Assembly: GCA_017307785.1 (NCBI GenBank)
Contig: JAFKGI010000029.1
Span: 36,007-100,006 of the forward strand
Source: Vulcanimicrobiota bacterium
Lineage (GTDB): Bacteria; Vulcanimicrobiota; Xenobia; Xenobiales; JADMJV01
Reading direction: 5' to 3'
DNA: 64,000 bases
The position numbers were made by a program, and so were the translations under genes. This document shows positions 44,015 through 52,278 of the stretch, piece after piece; positions within the stretch are counted from its first letter, which is position 1, and each line of letters starts with the position of its first letter. The notes under the pieces were generated by a model. The model was not told where the DNA came from and did not search any database. It worked only from the letters and a program-made list of their open reading frames with translations.

Positions 44015-44680
44015 ATGGGCCAGGTACTACGCTTAAAGTTCAAAACCGATCAGGTTCTAAGCTACGCATTGACGAGCAGATCCAGCCAGAAAGCCACGCA
44101 AGAAGGCAAGCAGATGGGTGAGGAAAAGGGCGGCTTCGAAGCTCGCCTCGATCAGACCATCCTGCGCGCTCTGGAAGACGGTACCGGCCACGTGGTCAGT
44201 ATCACGGTTCCTAAACCCGGCGCCGGTATCCCTGATGGCGCCCGTAGCGTGATTTATCAGCACCTCGGCTCGCGCGGCGAAGTTCACGAAGTTTCCGGCC
44301 CCAACCAGGGCAATGCTTTCTCGTTCCCCGAGGGCGAAGTGGCCCAGGGCGCCAGTTGGGAGGGCCAGACCCAGAGTCAGCTGCCCAACGTGCCCCAGCC
44401 GGTGACCATGAAGTATGTCTACACCTACGAGGGTGATGAAGAGATGCTGGGCAAGAACTGCGTGCGCATCAGCTTTACCTCGGAGCCGGTGGACTTCCAG
44501 GTTCCCCTCCCCAACGGTCAGGGTCAGAGCAACGTGAAGACGGCTTCCGACGGCACCATGTGGTTCGACAATCAGGTCGGCTGCCTGGTCAAGCTGGAGC
44601 TCACCACCCGCACCAGACCTCAGGTCGGGGCCATGTCTTTCGACATCGAAAACCAGACGATTCAAGAACTGGTCTCGTAA
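44015..44680 (+). CDS. Conserved-type unknown protein, beta-rich
   Basis: The 221-residue product begins QVLRLKFKTDQVLSYALTSRS and continues as a mostly beta-strand protein (MKYVYTYEGDEEMLGKNCVRISF, TMWFDNQVGCLVKLELTTRT). It resembles the general pattern of periplasmic-type beta domains that score a change over time, but no signal peptide is present. Two Cys residues are present (KNCVRIS, VGCLVKL). It has its own terminator downstream and appears to be a single-gene unit. Function unknown. Confidence 0.65.
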   Translation: MGQVLRLKFKTDQVLSYALTSRSSQKATQEGKQMGEEKGGFEARLDQTILRALEDGTGHVVSITVPKPGAGIPDGARSVIYQHLGSRGEVHEVSGPNQGNAFSFPEGEVAQGASWEGQTQSQLPNVPQPVTMKYVYTYEGDEEMLGKNCVRISFTSEPVDFQVPLPNGQGQSNVKTASDGTMWFDNQVGCLVKLELTTRTRPQVGAMSFDIENQTIQELVS

Positions 44681-44694
44681 AGGCCCGTCTCGAG

Positions 44695-44735
44695 AAAAAG
44701 GCCTCCGCTCGCATACGAGCTGGAGGCCTTTTTTA
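44695..44735. terminator. Bidirectional rho-independent terminator
   Basis: A long hairpin (GGCCTCC-GCTCG stem with CATA loop and one bulged T) is preceded by an A-run and followed by a T-run. It ends transcripts of the gene ending at 44680 and probably of the leftward complex I operon, whose last stop codon overlaps the T-run. Confidence 0.9.
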
Positions 44736-45140
44736 TTCCTGAGGTTCTTCTTCTTCCGCCTCGCCCAGGTCGGCAGCGGTCCACTCGTCGTTTTCTTCGT
44801 CCGGCTCGCGCCATTCGTCGTAGACTTCTCCCGGGTTGGCTTTGCGTTCGCTGAACATGGCGTCCAGGAAGGCGTTGTCGAAATCGGTGATCAGGTCGCG
44901 CAGATGCAGTAGAGCCATGCGCATACCCGAGATCTCGTCTTCCAGCGGGAGTTCCGATTCGGCCTCTTTGGTCAACCGGGGCAGGACCTGGGTGTAGAGA
45001 TCTTTGGCCTGGACCATCACCTCGGCGATGCGATAGGCGACGCCCTCGCGTTCGGCGGTGATCAAACTCTTTTCTTCTTCCATTCGGCGGTACAGAACCT
45101 GAGCGATCAGGTGTTCCGCGGGGGGGGCGGCTTCGGGCAT
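44733..45140 (-). CDS. Small acidic protein at the end of the nuo gene group
   Basis: The 135-residue product is mostly helical. It starts with MPEAAPPAEHLIAQVLYRR, has a central helix set, and ends in a very acidic tail (EEEEPQE). It has no membrane segment. It starts one base after the nuoN stop, with an AAGGAAG ribosome site inside nuoN, so it is likely the last gene of that operon. A role with complex I is only a guess. Function unknown. Confidence 0.65.
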   Translation of the reverse strand: MPEAAPPAEHLIAQVLYRRMEEEKSLITAEREGVAYRIAEVMVQAKDLYTQVLPRLTKEAESELPLEDEISGMRMALLHLRDLITDFDNAFLDAMFSERKANPGEVYDEWREPDEENDEWTAADLGEAEEEEPQE

Positions 45141-45141
45141 G

Positions 45142-46635
45142 TTAGCTTCCTTGCGTTATAGTGCTTGCCACCCGCTCCACTTCCTTGATGACTGCAGGCC
45201 ACAGGCCTAGGACGACATTGGACCAGAGACAGAGCTGGAAGGCCAGTTGCTGTGCCATCGGCAAAGCGGGCCCTGCGGGGGTGCCTTCTTCTGCTTCCAC
45301 AAAATAGGCCGCCTTTAACACCTTAAAGTAATAAAAGAGAGAAATGACCGAGTTGAGGATGCCGAGCACCACCAGGAAGGGCAGGCCGCTCTCGTAGATG
45401 GCCCGGAAGAGATAGAACTTGCCCATAAATCCAGACAGCGGCGGCACGCCGGCCAGCGACATCAAGCACAGGGCCAGACAGGCCGCCAGGGCCGGATGAC
45501 GCTGGTGCAGACCTCGTAGAGAAGCCAGGTCGCAGCTTTCCTGGTGACGAGCCAGCACGGCCAGCACCGCCCAGCCTCCCAGGTTGGAGATGCCGTAGAC
45601 GGCGGTGTAGAACAGCACCGCGCTGACCGACTGCTCGGGGTGGGGATTGTTGCAGGCGGCCAGACCCAGGAAGATGTAGCCGATCTGGGCGATACCCGAG
45701 TAAGCAAAGATTTTGCGCACGTCGGTCTGAGGCAGCGCGCTCAGGTTGCCGACAAACATCGAACCGAAGGCCAGCACCGTGAACAGCAGAACCCAGTCGA
45801 CCGGCAGATTGAAAAACTGGCCGGCGCCGCTCAGATACTGCCAGTAGAGGCGCAGGATGAAGCCGACAATGGTGACCTTGGGAGCGCTGGCCAGGAAGGT
45901 GGAAACGGCCGGCGGAGCGCCGCTGTAGACGTCGGGCGCCCAGGTGTGAAAGGGGGCTACGGCCACCTTGAAGCCGAGTCCGCTGAGCACCAGCAGGCAG
46001 CCGACCAGAAAACCGCTGGGCGGAGTCTGCACCAGCGCATAGTTGGCGGCCAGGGTGGGCAGGTGGGTGCTTCCCATGCTCCCGTAAATCCAGCTAATGC
46101 CATAGAGCATCAGGGCCGAACTGAGGGCACCGTTGACGAAATACTTCAGTCCCGCTTCGGCTGAAGCGGAGTTGTAGCGGCGAAAGCCACAGAGCATGTA
46201 AAGCGGCAGCGAAAGCAGTTCAAAGCTGATGAAGAAGAGCACCAGATCCTGGCTGGAGATGCAGAGCAGGCCGCCCAGCACCGAAAACAGGATGAGGGCA
46301 TAGAATTCCCCGGCGTGACGCTCGGTTTCCTCAAAGCTTTTGTAGGAGAAGACCACCGCCAGCGTGCTCAAGAGCAGCACCACGAACTTCAGGAAGGTGG
46401 TGAACTGGGAAACCACCAGCACTCTGGTGATCATGGCCGGCAGTTCGACCCCGGGTGTGGCCACCTGGTAGAGGAAGGCGGAACCAATGGTGGCCGCGGC
46501 CAGCCCCAGGAACGTCTGACGCCAGAGTCCGGCGGGATGGCGTGATAGGAAAAGATCGCTGAGGATGACCCAGACGGCCGTGACCAGCACCGCCAGTTCG
46601 GGTGTAAATTGCACCAGTAGATGAGACCAGTTCAC
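45142..46635 (-). CDS. nuoN: NADH-quinone oxidoreductase subunit N
   Basis: The 497-residue product is a multi-pass antiporter-like complex I subunit. The GTG at 46635 overlaps the nuoM stop and starts VNWSHLLVQF. The family core is clear: HAGEFYALILFSVLGG, DLVLFFISFELLSLPLYMLCG, SAEAGLKYFVNGALSSALMLYG, KVAVAPFHTWAPDVYSGAP, VRKIFAYSGIAQIGYIFLG and SLAGVPPLSGFMGKFYLF. It carries part of the proton channel. An in-frame extension upstream lies inside nuoM and is not part of the gene. Confidence 0.93.
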   Translation of the reverse strand: MNWSHLLVQFTPELAVLVTAVWVILSDLFLSRHPAGLWRQTFLGLAAATIGSAFLYQVATPGVELPAMITRVLVVSQFTTFLKFVVLLLSTLAVVFSYKSFEETERHAGEFYALILFSVLGGLLCISSQDLVLFFISFELLSLPLYMLCGFRRYNSASAEAGLKYFVNGALSSALMLYGISWIYGSMGSTHLPTLAANYALVQTPPSGFLVGCLLVLSGLGFKVAVAPFHTWAPDVYSGAPPAVSTFLASAPKVTIVGFILRLYWQYLSGAGQFFNLPVDWVLLFTVLAFGSMFVGNLSALPQTDVRKIFAYSGIAQIGYIFLGLAACNNPHPEQSVSAVLFYTAVYGISNLGGWAVLAVLARHQESCDLASLRGLHQRHPALAACLALCLMSLAGVPPLSGFMGKFYLFRAIYESGLPFLVVLGILNSVISLFYYFKVLKAAYFVEAEEGTPAGPALPMAQQLAFQLCLWSNVVLGLWPAVIKEVERVASTITQGS

Positions 46636-48146
46636 AGCGCTCCTCCGATCAGCGAGGGCAGGATCGGGAGCACGGTTTCGGTCAGCAGGAAGGGCGCCAG
46701 GCCGAAGGCCAGGGCGGCCGTGGCCAGCATGATGAAGGCCACCAGTTCCCACCAGTCGGCGTCCTTGACGTGTACGTGGTCCGGGCTGAGCGGTCCGAAG
46801 AAACCGTATTGGACGGAGCGCAGCAAGAACATGGTCGTGATCAGCAGTCCCGGCACGGCCAGCACGGCCAGCACCCAATTGCTGCCCCAGGTGCCCAGCA
46901 GCACCATGAACTCGGCCCAGAATCCGGTCATGCCGGGCAGGCCGAGCGAGCCCATGGCGGCCATGATGTAGAAGAAGGTGTAGACGGGGGCGCGTGCTCC
47001 CAGGCCGCCCCAGGCCCGCAGGTCGCGCGAGTGAGTCTTGTTGTAGACCGCGCCCGCGACCGCGAAGAGCAGCGCCGTGATGACGCCGTGAGAGAAGAGT
47101 TGGAACTGGGCTCCCAGCACGCCGTAACCGCTGTAGGGGTTGCCGGCCGCGCAGCAACCGATGCCCAGGTAGAACATTCCCATGTGGCTGACGCTGGAGT
47201 AGGCAATCATGACTTTGACGTCGCTCTGGCGCAGCGCACACAGGCCGCCGTAAAGCACGTTGATGACTCCAAACAGGGCGAAGGCGGGGAGGAAATGGGC
47301 CGAGGCGGCGGGCGTGAGCTGCAGGCAGAAGCGCAGGATGCCGTAGCCGCCCATCTTGAGCAGAACGCCGGCCAGCAGCATCGAGAGTGGGGTGGGGGCC
47401 GAAGAGTGACCTTCGGGCAGCCAGGTGTGCAGCGGAACCAGTCCGGCTTCGATGGCAAAGCCCACGAAGAAGAGCAGGAAGATGACTTTCTGATGGGCCG
47501 CGCTCAGGCGAGCGGTGGCCATCAGCACCTCCAGATCGAAAGTCTTGGCTCCGGTGGCGAAGTAGAGGGCCAGGATGCCCAGCAGCACCAGGCCGCCGCC
47601 CAACTGCAGATAGAGCAGCAGCTTGGTGGCCGCCCGTTCGCGATAGATGGGCCGGCCGGAACCGATCTTGTCAGAGCCCCAGATGCCCACCAGGAAGTAC
47701 ATCGGGATGGACGCCAGTTCGTAGAAGATCACGAAGAAGAAGAGATCGATGGAGGCAAAGACACCGTAGACGCCGGTGATGGCCAGCAGGCACAGAACGA
47801 AGTATTCCTTCTGTCGCTTGTCGATGGAGATCGACATCCACAAAGCGGCCAGGCTGACCAGACCGGTCAGCAAAATCATGCTGAGGGAAAGTCCATCCAC
47901 GCCGACTTTGTATTGGATGCCCAGGCTCTCCAGCCAGGGCAGAGCCCGCACCATTTGAAACTTGTCGAGTTCAGCGGCGTTGGCCAGGCCCGCCAGGAAC
48001 ACCCTCAGACTCAGCACGGCAGAGGCCGCGCCGGCACCCACGGCCAGCGTCTGGATGAAGCGCACCCAGTGGCGCGGGGTGATGGCGATGAGCAGCGCGG
48101 CCAGGGTGGGAAGCCAGATGATGAGGCTCAGCCAGGGAATGATCAT
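46632..48146 (-). CDS. nuoM: NADH-quinone oxidoreductase subunit M
   Basis: The 504-residue product has the NuoM signatures: GVDGLSLSMILLTGLV, FFVIFYELASIPMYFLVGIWG, ATKLLLYLQLGGGLVL, HTWLPEGHSSAPTPLSMLLAGVLLKMGGYGI, AYSSVSHMGMFYLG, and SHGVITALLFAVAGAVY. The conserved Glu in FYELASIP and the Lys in LLKMGGYG are the usual proton-path residues. The ATG overlaps the nuoL stop, so translation is coupled. Subunits L, M and N are in order, but the other complex I genes are not in this window. Confidence 0.95.
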   Translation of the reverse strand: MIIPWLSLIIWLPTLAALLIAITPRHWVRFIQTLAVGAGAASAVLSLRVFLAGLANAAELDKFQMVRALPWLESLGIQYKVGVDGLSLSMILLTGLVSLAALWMSISIDKRQKEYFVLCLLAITGVYGVFASIDLFFFVIFYELASIPMYFLVGIWGSDKIGSGRPIYRERAATKLLLYLQLGGGLVLLGILALYFATGAKTFDLEVLMATARLSAAHQKVIFLLFFVGFAIEAGLVPLHTWLPEGHSSAPTPLSMLLAGVLLKMGGYGILRFCLQLTPAASAHFLPAFALFGVINVLYGGLCALRQSDVKVMIAYSSVSHMGMFYLGIGCCAAGNPYSGYGVLGAQFQLFSHGVITALLFAVAGAVYNKTHSRDLRAWGGLGARAPVYTFFYIMAAMGSLGLPGMTGFWAEFMVLLGTWGSNWVLAVLAVPGLLITTMFLLRSVQYGFFGPLSPDHVHVKDADWWELVAFIMLATAALAFGLAPFLLTETVLPILPSLIGGAL

Positions 48147-50374
48147 TGGGGACCCCCGGAACCTCTAAGCATTTGCTCGATGGCTCGCAGCGGGGCCTTG
48201 TGGTCCCAAAGGAACTGCGGTTCGAACAGGAGCACCGCGAAGATGAGCAGCAAGAATCCGATGATGATGGTCATGGCGTAGCGCTGAAGCTGACCGTTCT
48301 GCTCTTTGCGCACCAGTTCGCCGGCCGAGTAGGTCATGTCGCCGAGGCCGTAGACGACGCCGTCCACGCCTTTCTCGTCGAAGCGCGAAAGAACTTTGGC
48401 GTCGATATAGACGCAGTAGGCCAGGGCCTTGGCCCACAGATGGTCCAGGTAATACTTCTGTTGGAGCACGGGCAGCATCGGTCCGAGCAGTTTGTGCAAT
48501 CGGGCTTCGCCTTCTTCGGGGCGGGCCGCGAACATGCTCCAGGCGCCGCCGAAGCCGACCAGCGCGATCACCACCGAGCCGGCCATCAGGGCGTAATTGG
48601 CCGCTTCGTGCTCGGCCTTGGGGAAGACGAAGTGAGCAAACAGGTTGTGCTCGCCGGGCAAGCCCGCGAAGCCGAGGAAGACGGCGAACAGCGACAAGAT
48701 CAAGAGCGGCACGAACATCATGGGGGACACTTCGTGCGGCTGGTGATGGTGGCGTTCCGCGCCCTCTAAATGGGTGGTTGATTCCTCAGGAGTGGGGCTG
48801 GGAGCGGCCTCCTCGTGGTGGCCGTGGCCCATTCCCTCGCTCAACGCTCCCAGGCACTCGGCCGGGAGGTGGCGTTTGTCCTGAGCGGCGCGCTCTTCGC
48901 TCCAAAAAGGCTGCATCTCGAAAATCGTCTTGGCCGGAGAAATGGGGGCGGGCAGGTTGGCCGGCGGCACCGGACCTCCGAAGGGCCCGTTCTCTTCCTC
49001 ATTGCCCCGGTAAGCGCCCAGGAAGGCCACGCAGTAAAGGCGACCCACGTAGAAGGCGGTGAGCAGCGCGGCGAAGGCGAGAATGGCCAGCAGCAGCGGC
49101 TGGTGCGTCAGGCCGCCCAGGATTTCGTCCTTGGACCAGAAGCCGGCGAAGGGCGGAATGCCCGAGAGGGCCAGACAGCCGAAGAGGAAGCTGATGTGGG
49201 TGGCTGGCAGGGCCTTTTTCAATCCGCCCATCTTCCAGATGTCGTTGCTGTGGCAGGCCACGATGACGGCGCCCGAGCCCAGGAAGAGCAGGGCCTTGAA
49301 GAAGGCGTGGGTGATCAGGTGGAAGACGCCGGCGTTGGTGGCGCCCGCTCCCAGAGCGGTGAGCATGAAGCCCAGCTGGGAGACGGTGGAGTAGGCCAGA
49401 ATTTTCTTGATGTCGTTTTGCACTAGCGCCAGCGAGCCGGCCACCAGAGCGGTGATGGCACCGGTCCAGGCTACGAACATGGCCGCTTGATGAGCATCGG
49501 CCAGGGCGAAGACCGGGGCCATACGGGCGACCATGTAGACGCCGGCGGCCACCATGGTGGCCGCGTGAATCAGGGCGGAAACGGGGGTGGGACCTTCCAT
49601 CGCGTCGGGCAGCCAGATGTGCAGCGGGAACTGGGCGCTTTTGCCGATGGCCCCGCAAAACAGCAGAATCAGTCCCAGGTTGAGCACGTGACTGCTGACT
49701 TCCAGGTGGGCGGTCAGCATGGTCGGGAAGAGGAACGTCTGGGTGGCTTTGCCCAGGCAGAGCACGCCCAGCAAGAAGCCCAGGTCGGCGAACTTGGTGA
49801 CCACGAAGGCCTTGCGGCTGGCCACGGCGGCCGAGGTCTTGAAGAACCAGAAGCCGATGAGCAGGTAGGAACACAGTCCCACCAGTTCCCAGAAGATGTA
49901 GAGCTGCACGGTGCTGACCGAGAGCACCAGGCCCATCATGGCGAAGATGAAGAGGTTCAGACAGGCGAAGAAGCGCGACACGGTGGTCGGTCCCTGGGTG
50001 GGAAAGTGCTTCACTTCGGTGCTGATGTAACTGTAGCTGTAAATCTGGATCAGCAGGGCGATGAAGCAGACCATGGTCAGCATCACCGAGGTCAGGTTGT
50101 CGATCAAGATGCCCACCGGCAGGTTGGAAATGCCGTGGGTGATGTTGGGCGAGAGATGGAGCCAGTTCCACACTTTCGAGGAAAGTGGGTTGTTACCGTC
50201 CAGACGTTCGGACAGGATGCTGGCGGAAATGCCCAGGCAGGTCAGCGTAGAGGCCCAACTGACCAGTGCCGACAAGAGCGGAACGGACCGCGTGATAAAG
50301 GCGCAAAGAGCGCTGGCGATGAGGGGGAGCCCCATCAACCAGAGTGCGTGTTGCGCTGTCCCTTGAAGTTCCAT
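48143..50374 (-). CDS. nuoL: NADH-quinone oxidoreductase subunit L
   Basis: The 743-residue product has NuoL motifs: VGILIDNLTSVMLTMVCFIALLIQI, YIFWELVGLCSYLLIGFWF, GKSAQFPLHIWLPDAMEGPTPVSALIHAATMVAAGVYMV, STVSQLGFMLTALG and LSGIPPFAGFWSKDEIL. It is longer than typical NuoL (about 610 residues). The extra length includes a His-rich, acidic insert (about 500-560, with HGHHEEAAP and ERHHHQPHE) before the last membrane helices. The 3' end is coupled to nuoM. The upstream cyclase gene ends 41 bases away on the same strand with no terminator, so they may share a transcript. Confidence 0.93.
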   Translation of the reverse strand: MELQGTAQHALWLMGLPLIASALCAFITRSVPLLSALVSWASTLTCLGISASILSERLDGNNPLSSKVWNWLHLSPNITHGISNLPVGILIDNLTSVMLTMVCFIALLIQIYSYSYISTEVKHFPTQGPTTVSRFFACLNLFIFAMMGLVLSVSTVQLYIFWELVGLCSYLLIGFWFFKTSAAVASRKAFVVTKFADLGFLLGVLCLGKATQTFLFPTMLTAHLEVSSHVLNLGLILLFCGAIGKSAQFPLHIWLPDAMEGPTPVSALIHAATMVAAGVYMVARMAPVFALADAHQAAMFVAWTGAITALVAGSLALVQNDIKKILAYSTVSQLGFMLTALGAGATNAGVFHLITHAFFKALLFLGSGAVIVACHSNDIWKMGGLKKALPATHISFLFGCLALSGIPPFAGFWSKDEILGGLTHQPLLLAILAFAALLTAFYVGRLYCVAFLGAYRGNEEENGPFGGPVPPANLPAPISPAKTIFEMQPFWSEERAAQDKRHLPAECLGALSEGMGHGHHEEAAPSPTPEESTTHLEGAERHHHQPHEVSPMMFVPLLILSLFAVFLGFAGLPGEHNLFAHFVFPKAEHEAANYALMAGSVVIALVGFGGAWSMFAARPEEGEARLHKLLGPMLPVLQQKYYLDHLWAKALAYCVYIDAKVLSRFDEKGVDGVVYGLGDMTYSAGELVRKEQNGQLQRYAMTIIIGFLLLIFAVLLFEPQFLWDHKAPLRAIEQMLRGSGGPQ

Positions 50375-50415
50375 AAAGCCGGGCCGCCTTCGCCCCGAGG
50401 TATGCCTTCCCTCCC

Positions 50416-52278
50416 CTAATCCGGTACAAGATCAGTGATATAGACGGTAACGGGGTCCGGGAGGCCGTCGATGGATACGCTCTCGCGCTTCTCTACTTCG
50501 GGTTTGATCAGGCATCGCTCAAAAGTTTCCTCATCCAGAATGATGTTGGCTTTGAGGACTTGAGACTGGCTTTGCAGCTTGTGACATTTGCGCACCAGCT
50601 CGCCGATGACGGTGTACTCGCGATGCATGCCCCCGAGGTCGGCGATGATGACCTTGCCGGTGCAGATCCCCGCGCCTACATTGAAGGCCTGGTCGGGCGG
50701 CAATTTCCAGCGTTTGCGCAGAGTGTCGACAGCGCTCGAGGCCGCCTGGGCCGCCAGAATGGCCTGTCGGGGAGCGTCCTTGAGTGCCTTGGGATGGCCG
50801 AACAAGATGATCTGGGCGTCGCCCTGATAGTTGAGCACGTGACCGCCGAATTTCTGGTAAAGGGTGACGGTCTCGGTGTGGTAGTCGTTGAGCAGGTCCA
50901 GCACCTGAGTGGGCGTGCGACTTTCGCTCAGGGTGGTGTAGCCGCGGATGTCGGTCACCATGACGGTGGCCTCGACTTCCCCCTGATGAATTTCCGCGTC
51001 CTGCATCAACTGATCCACGATGGCGGCGGGAATGAAGGTGCGCAGGATGTTTTTGGTGGCCTGCAGACGCACGAACATGCTGGCCACAAAGGTGATGATC
51101 AAGGCCGCTTCGCCCTGCGTTTGCGGCAAATAGATGAGGCGCTGGTCGCACAGCCAGACGGCCGTTTCCCAGACCGCTACGCTGCCCACGCCCACCAGGG
51201 CGCAGCGAGCCAGATTGGGTTGACGGTCCAGCAAGACGCTGCACAACAGGCACAGCACCAGGATCCCCAGTTCGGCTTGATGCAAGAAGTAGGTTCCCGT
51301 CAGCGGAAACCGAGAGACGCGGTTTTGCAGCAGCATGTCGAGCGCCTGGGCGTGGATCTCGACTCCCTTCATCCTGCCTACCGGTGTGTTGTAGAGGTCG
51401 CTTTCGCCGGTGCGGTTGTCTCCCACCAGCACGTATTTGCGGCGAACCATCTCCAGGGCTTTGGGGTCCCCATCGGCGATCTTCAGATAAGGAATGACGT
51501 TCAGGCGTCCCCGCTGGCCCGGTTTGCCGTTGGGACCGGTGGCCGGCTGGTGAAAGGTGAGGGGAATCATCAAATTGACGACGCCCCGTTCCTGGCCCCG
51601 GTAGGTTTCCAGATGCAAGGGGGGGATGTTGAGCCAGTCTCCGTGCCAGGGGCTGGGCGGTAGGGATTCTACGTCGTTGAGCGAGAGGTGCTGGCCCTTG
51701 GCGTACAGAGCGGCGGCCGCGCTCAGGCGCATGCCGGCGCCGTAGGGATTGATGTCGCGGTCTTTCTCGCTGTCCACCACGGCCGCGATGGTCTCGTTCT
51801 TGCTCTCCTGGCGAGAGGTGTTGATGATGCCCATCTGGCAGGCGTTGGAGAGGATCAGCTGTTCCAGTTCCGGGAAGAATCTGGGACGCAGCAAGCTCAT
51901 GCTGGCTTCATCGGTGTTGACTTGATAAACGCCGGCCACCGTCACCAGTCCGCTTTTGCGAATGGCCTCGGTCAGCGGCAGGTCGAACTCGGGTCCGCGA
52001 GCTTCATCGAAGATCAGGTCCAGGAAAATTGCGCGCGCGCCCGCCTGGGTGAGTCGCTCCACCACTTTGGCGTGCTCTTTGCGATTGTAGCGGTCGGCCG
52101 CGAAGACGCTATCGTCCACGCCCACGATGACGATGTTGGAATCGGTCGGCGCTTCGCTGGAATTGGCGATGCGCTGCACGCGCCGGCGGTCTTCCACCTC
52201 GGCCAGATGGGCTTCCAGGTTGAGCTTCCAGGCCAGCAGCAGCAAAATGGTGGTGAGCAGCCAGCCGAAGTGCCTCAT
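50416..52278 (-). CDS. CHASE2-domain class III cyclase, metal-binding half
   Basis: The 620-residue product has an N-terminal membrane helix, an extracytoplasmic CHASE2 domain (IVIVGVDDSVFAADRYNR, ARAIFLDLIFDEARGP, FPLTGTYFLHQAELG region), three membrane helices, and a C-terminal class III nucleotidyl cyclase domain. The two metal-binding Asp residues are present: Asp443 in MVTDIRGYTTL and Asp487 in NYQGDAQI. The transition-state Asn and Arg are lost: the GDTVNxAAR motif reads GELVRKCHK (Arg563, Lys567). Alone it should not form a normal active site. It overlaps the next upstream cyclase gene by four bases; the two look like complementary halves. Confidence 0.85.
   Translation of the reverse strand: MRHFGWLLTTILLLLAWKLNLEAHLAEVEDRRRVQRIANSSEAPTDSNIVIVGVDDSVFAADRYNRKEHAKVVERLTQAGARAIFLDLIFDEARGPEFDLPLTEAIRKSGLVTVAGVYQVNTDEASMSLLRPRFFPELEQLILSNACQMGIINTSRQESKNETIAAVVDSEKDRDINPYGAGMRLSAAAALYAKGQHLSLNDVESLPPSPWHGDWLNIPPLHLETYRGQERGVVNLMIPLTFHQPATGPNGKPGQRGRLNVIPYLKIADGDPKALEMVRRKYVLVGDNRTGESDLYNTPVGRMKGVEIHAQALDMLLQNRVSRFPLTGTYFLHQAELGILVLCLLCSVLLDRQPNLARCALVGVGSVAVWETAVWLCDQRLIYLPQTQGEAALIITFVASMFVRLQATKNILRTFIPAAIVDQLMQDAEIHQGEVEATVMVTDIRGYTTLSESRTPTQVLDLLNDYHTETVTLYQKFGGHVLNYQGDAQIILFGHPKALKDAPRQAILAAQAASSAVDTLRKRWKLPPDQAFNVGAGICTGKVIIADLGGMHREYTVIGELVRKCHKLQSQSQVLKANIILDEETFERCLIKPEVEKRESVSIDGLPDPVTVYITDLVPD

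Noticed and set aside
45142..47241. Long N-terminal extension of nuoN
   Set aside because: The extra 202 codons lie inside nuoM in another frame; GTG at 46635 overlaps the nuoM stop and gives the normal NuoN length.
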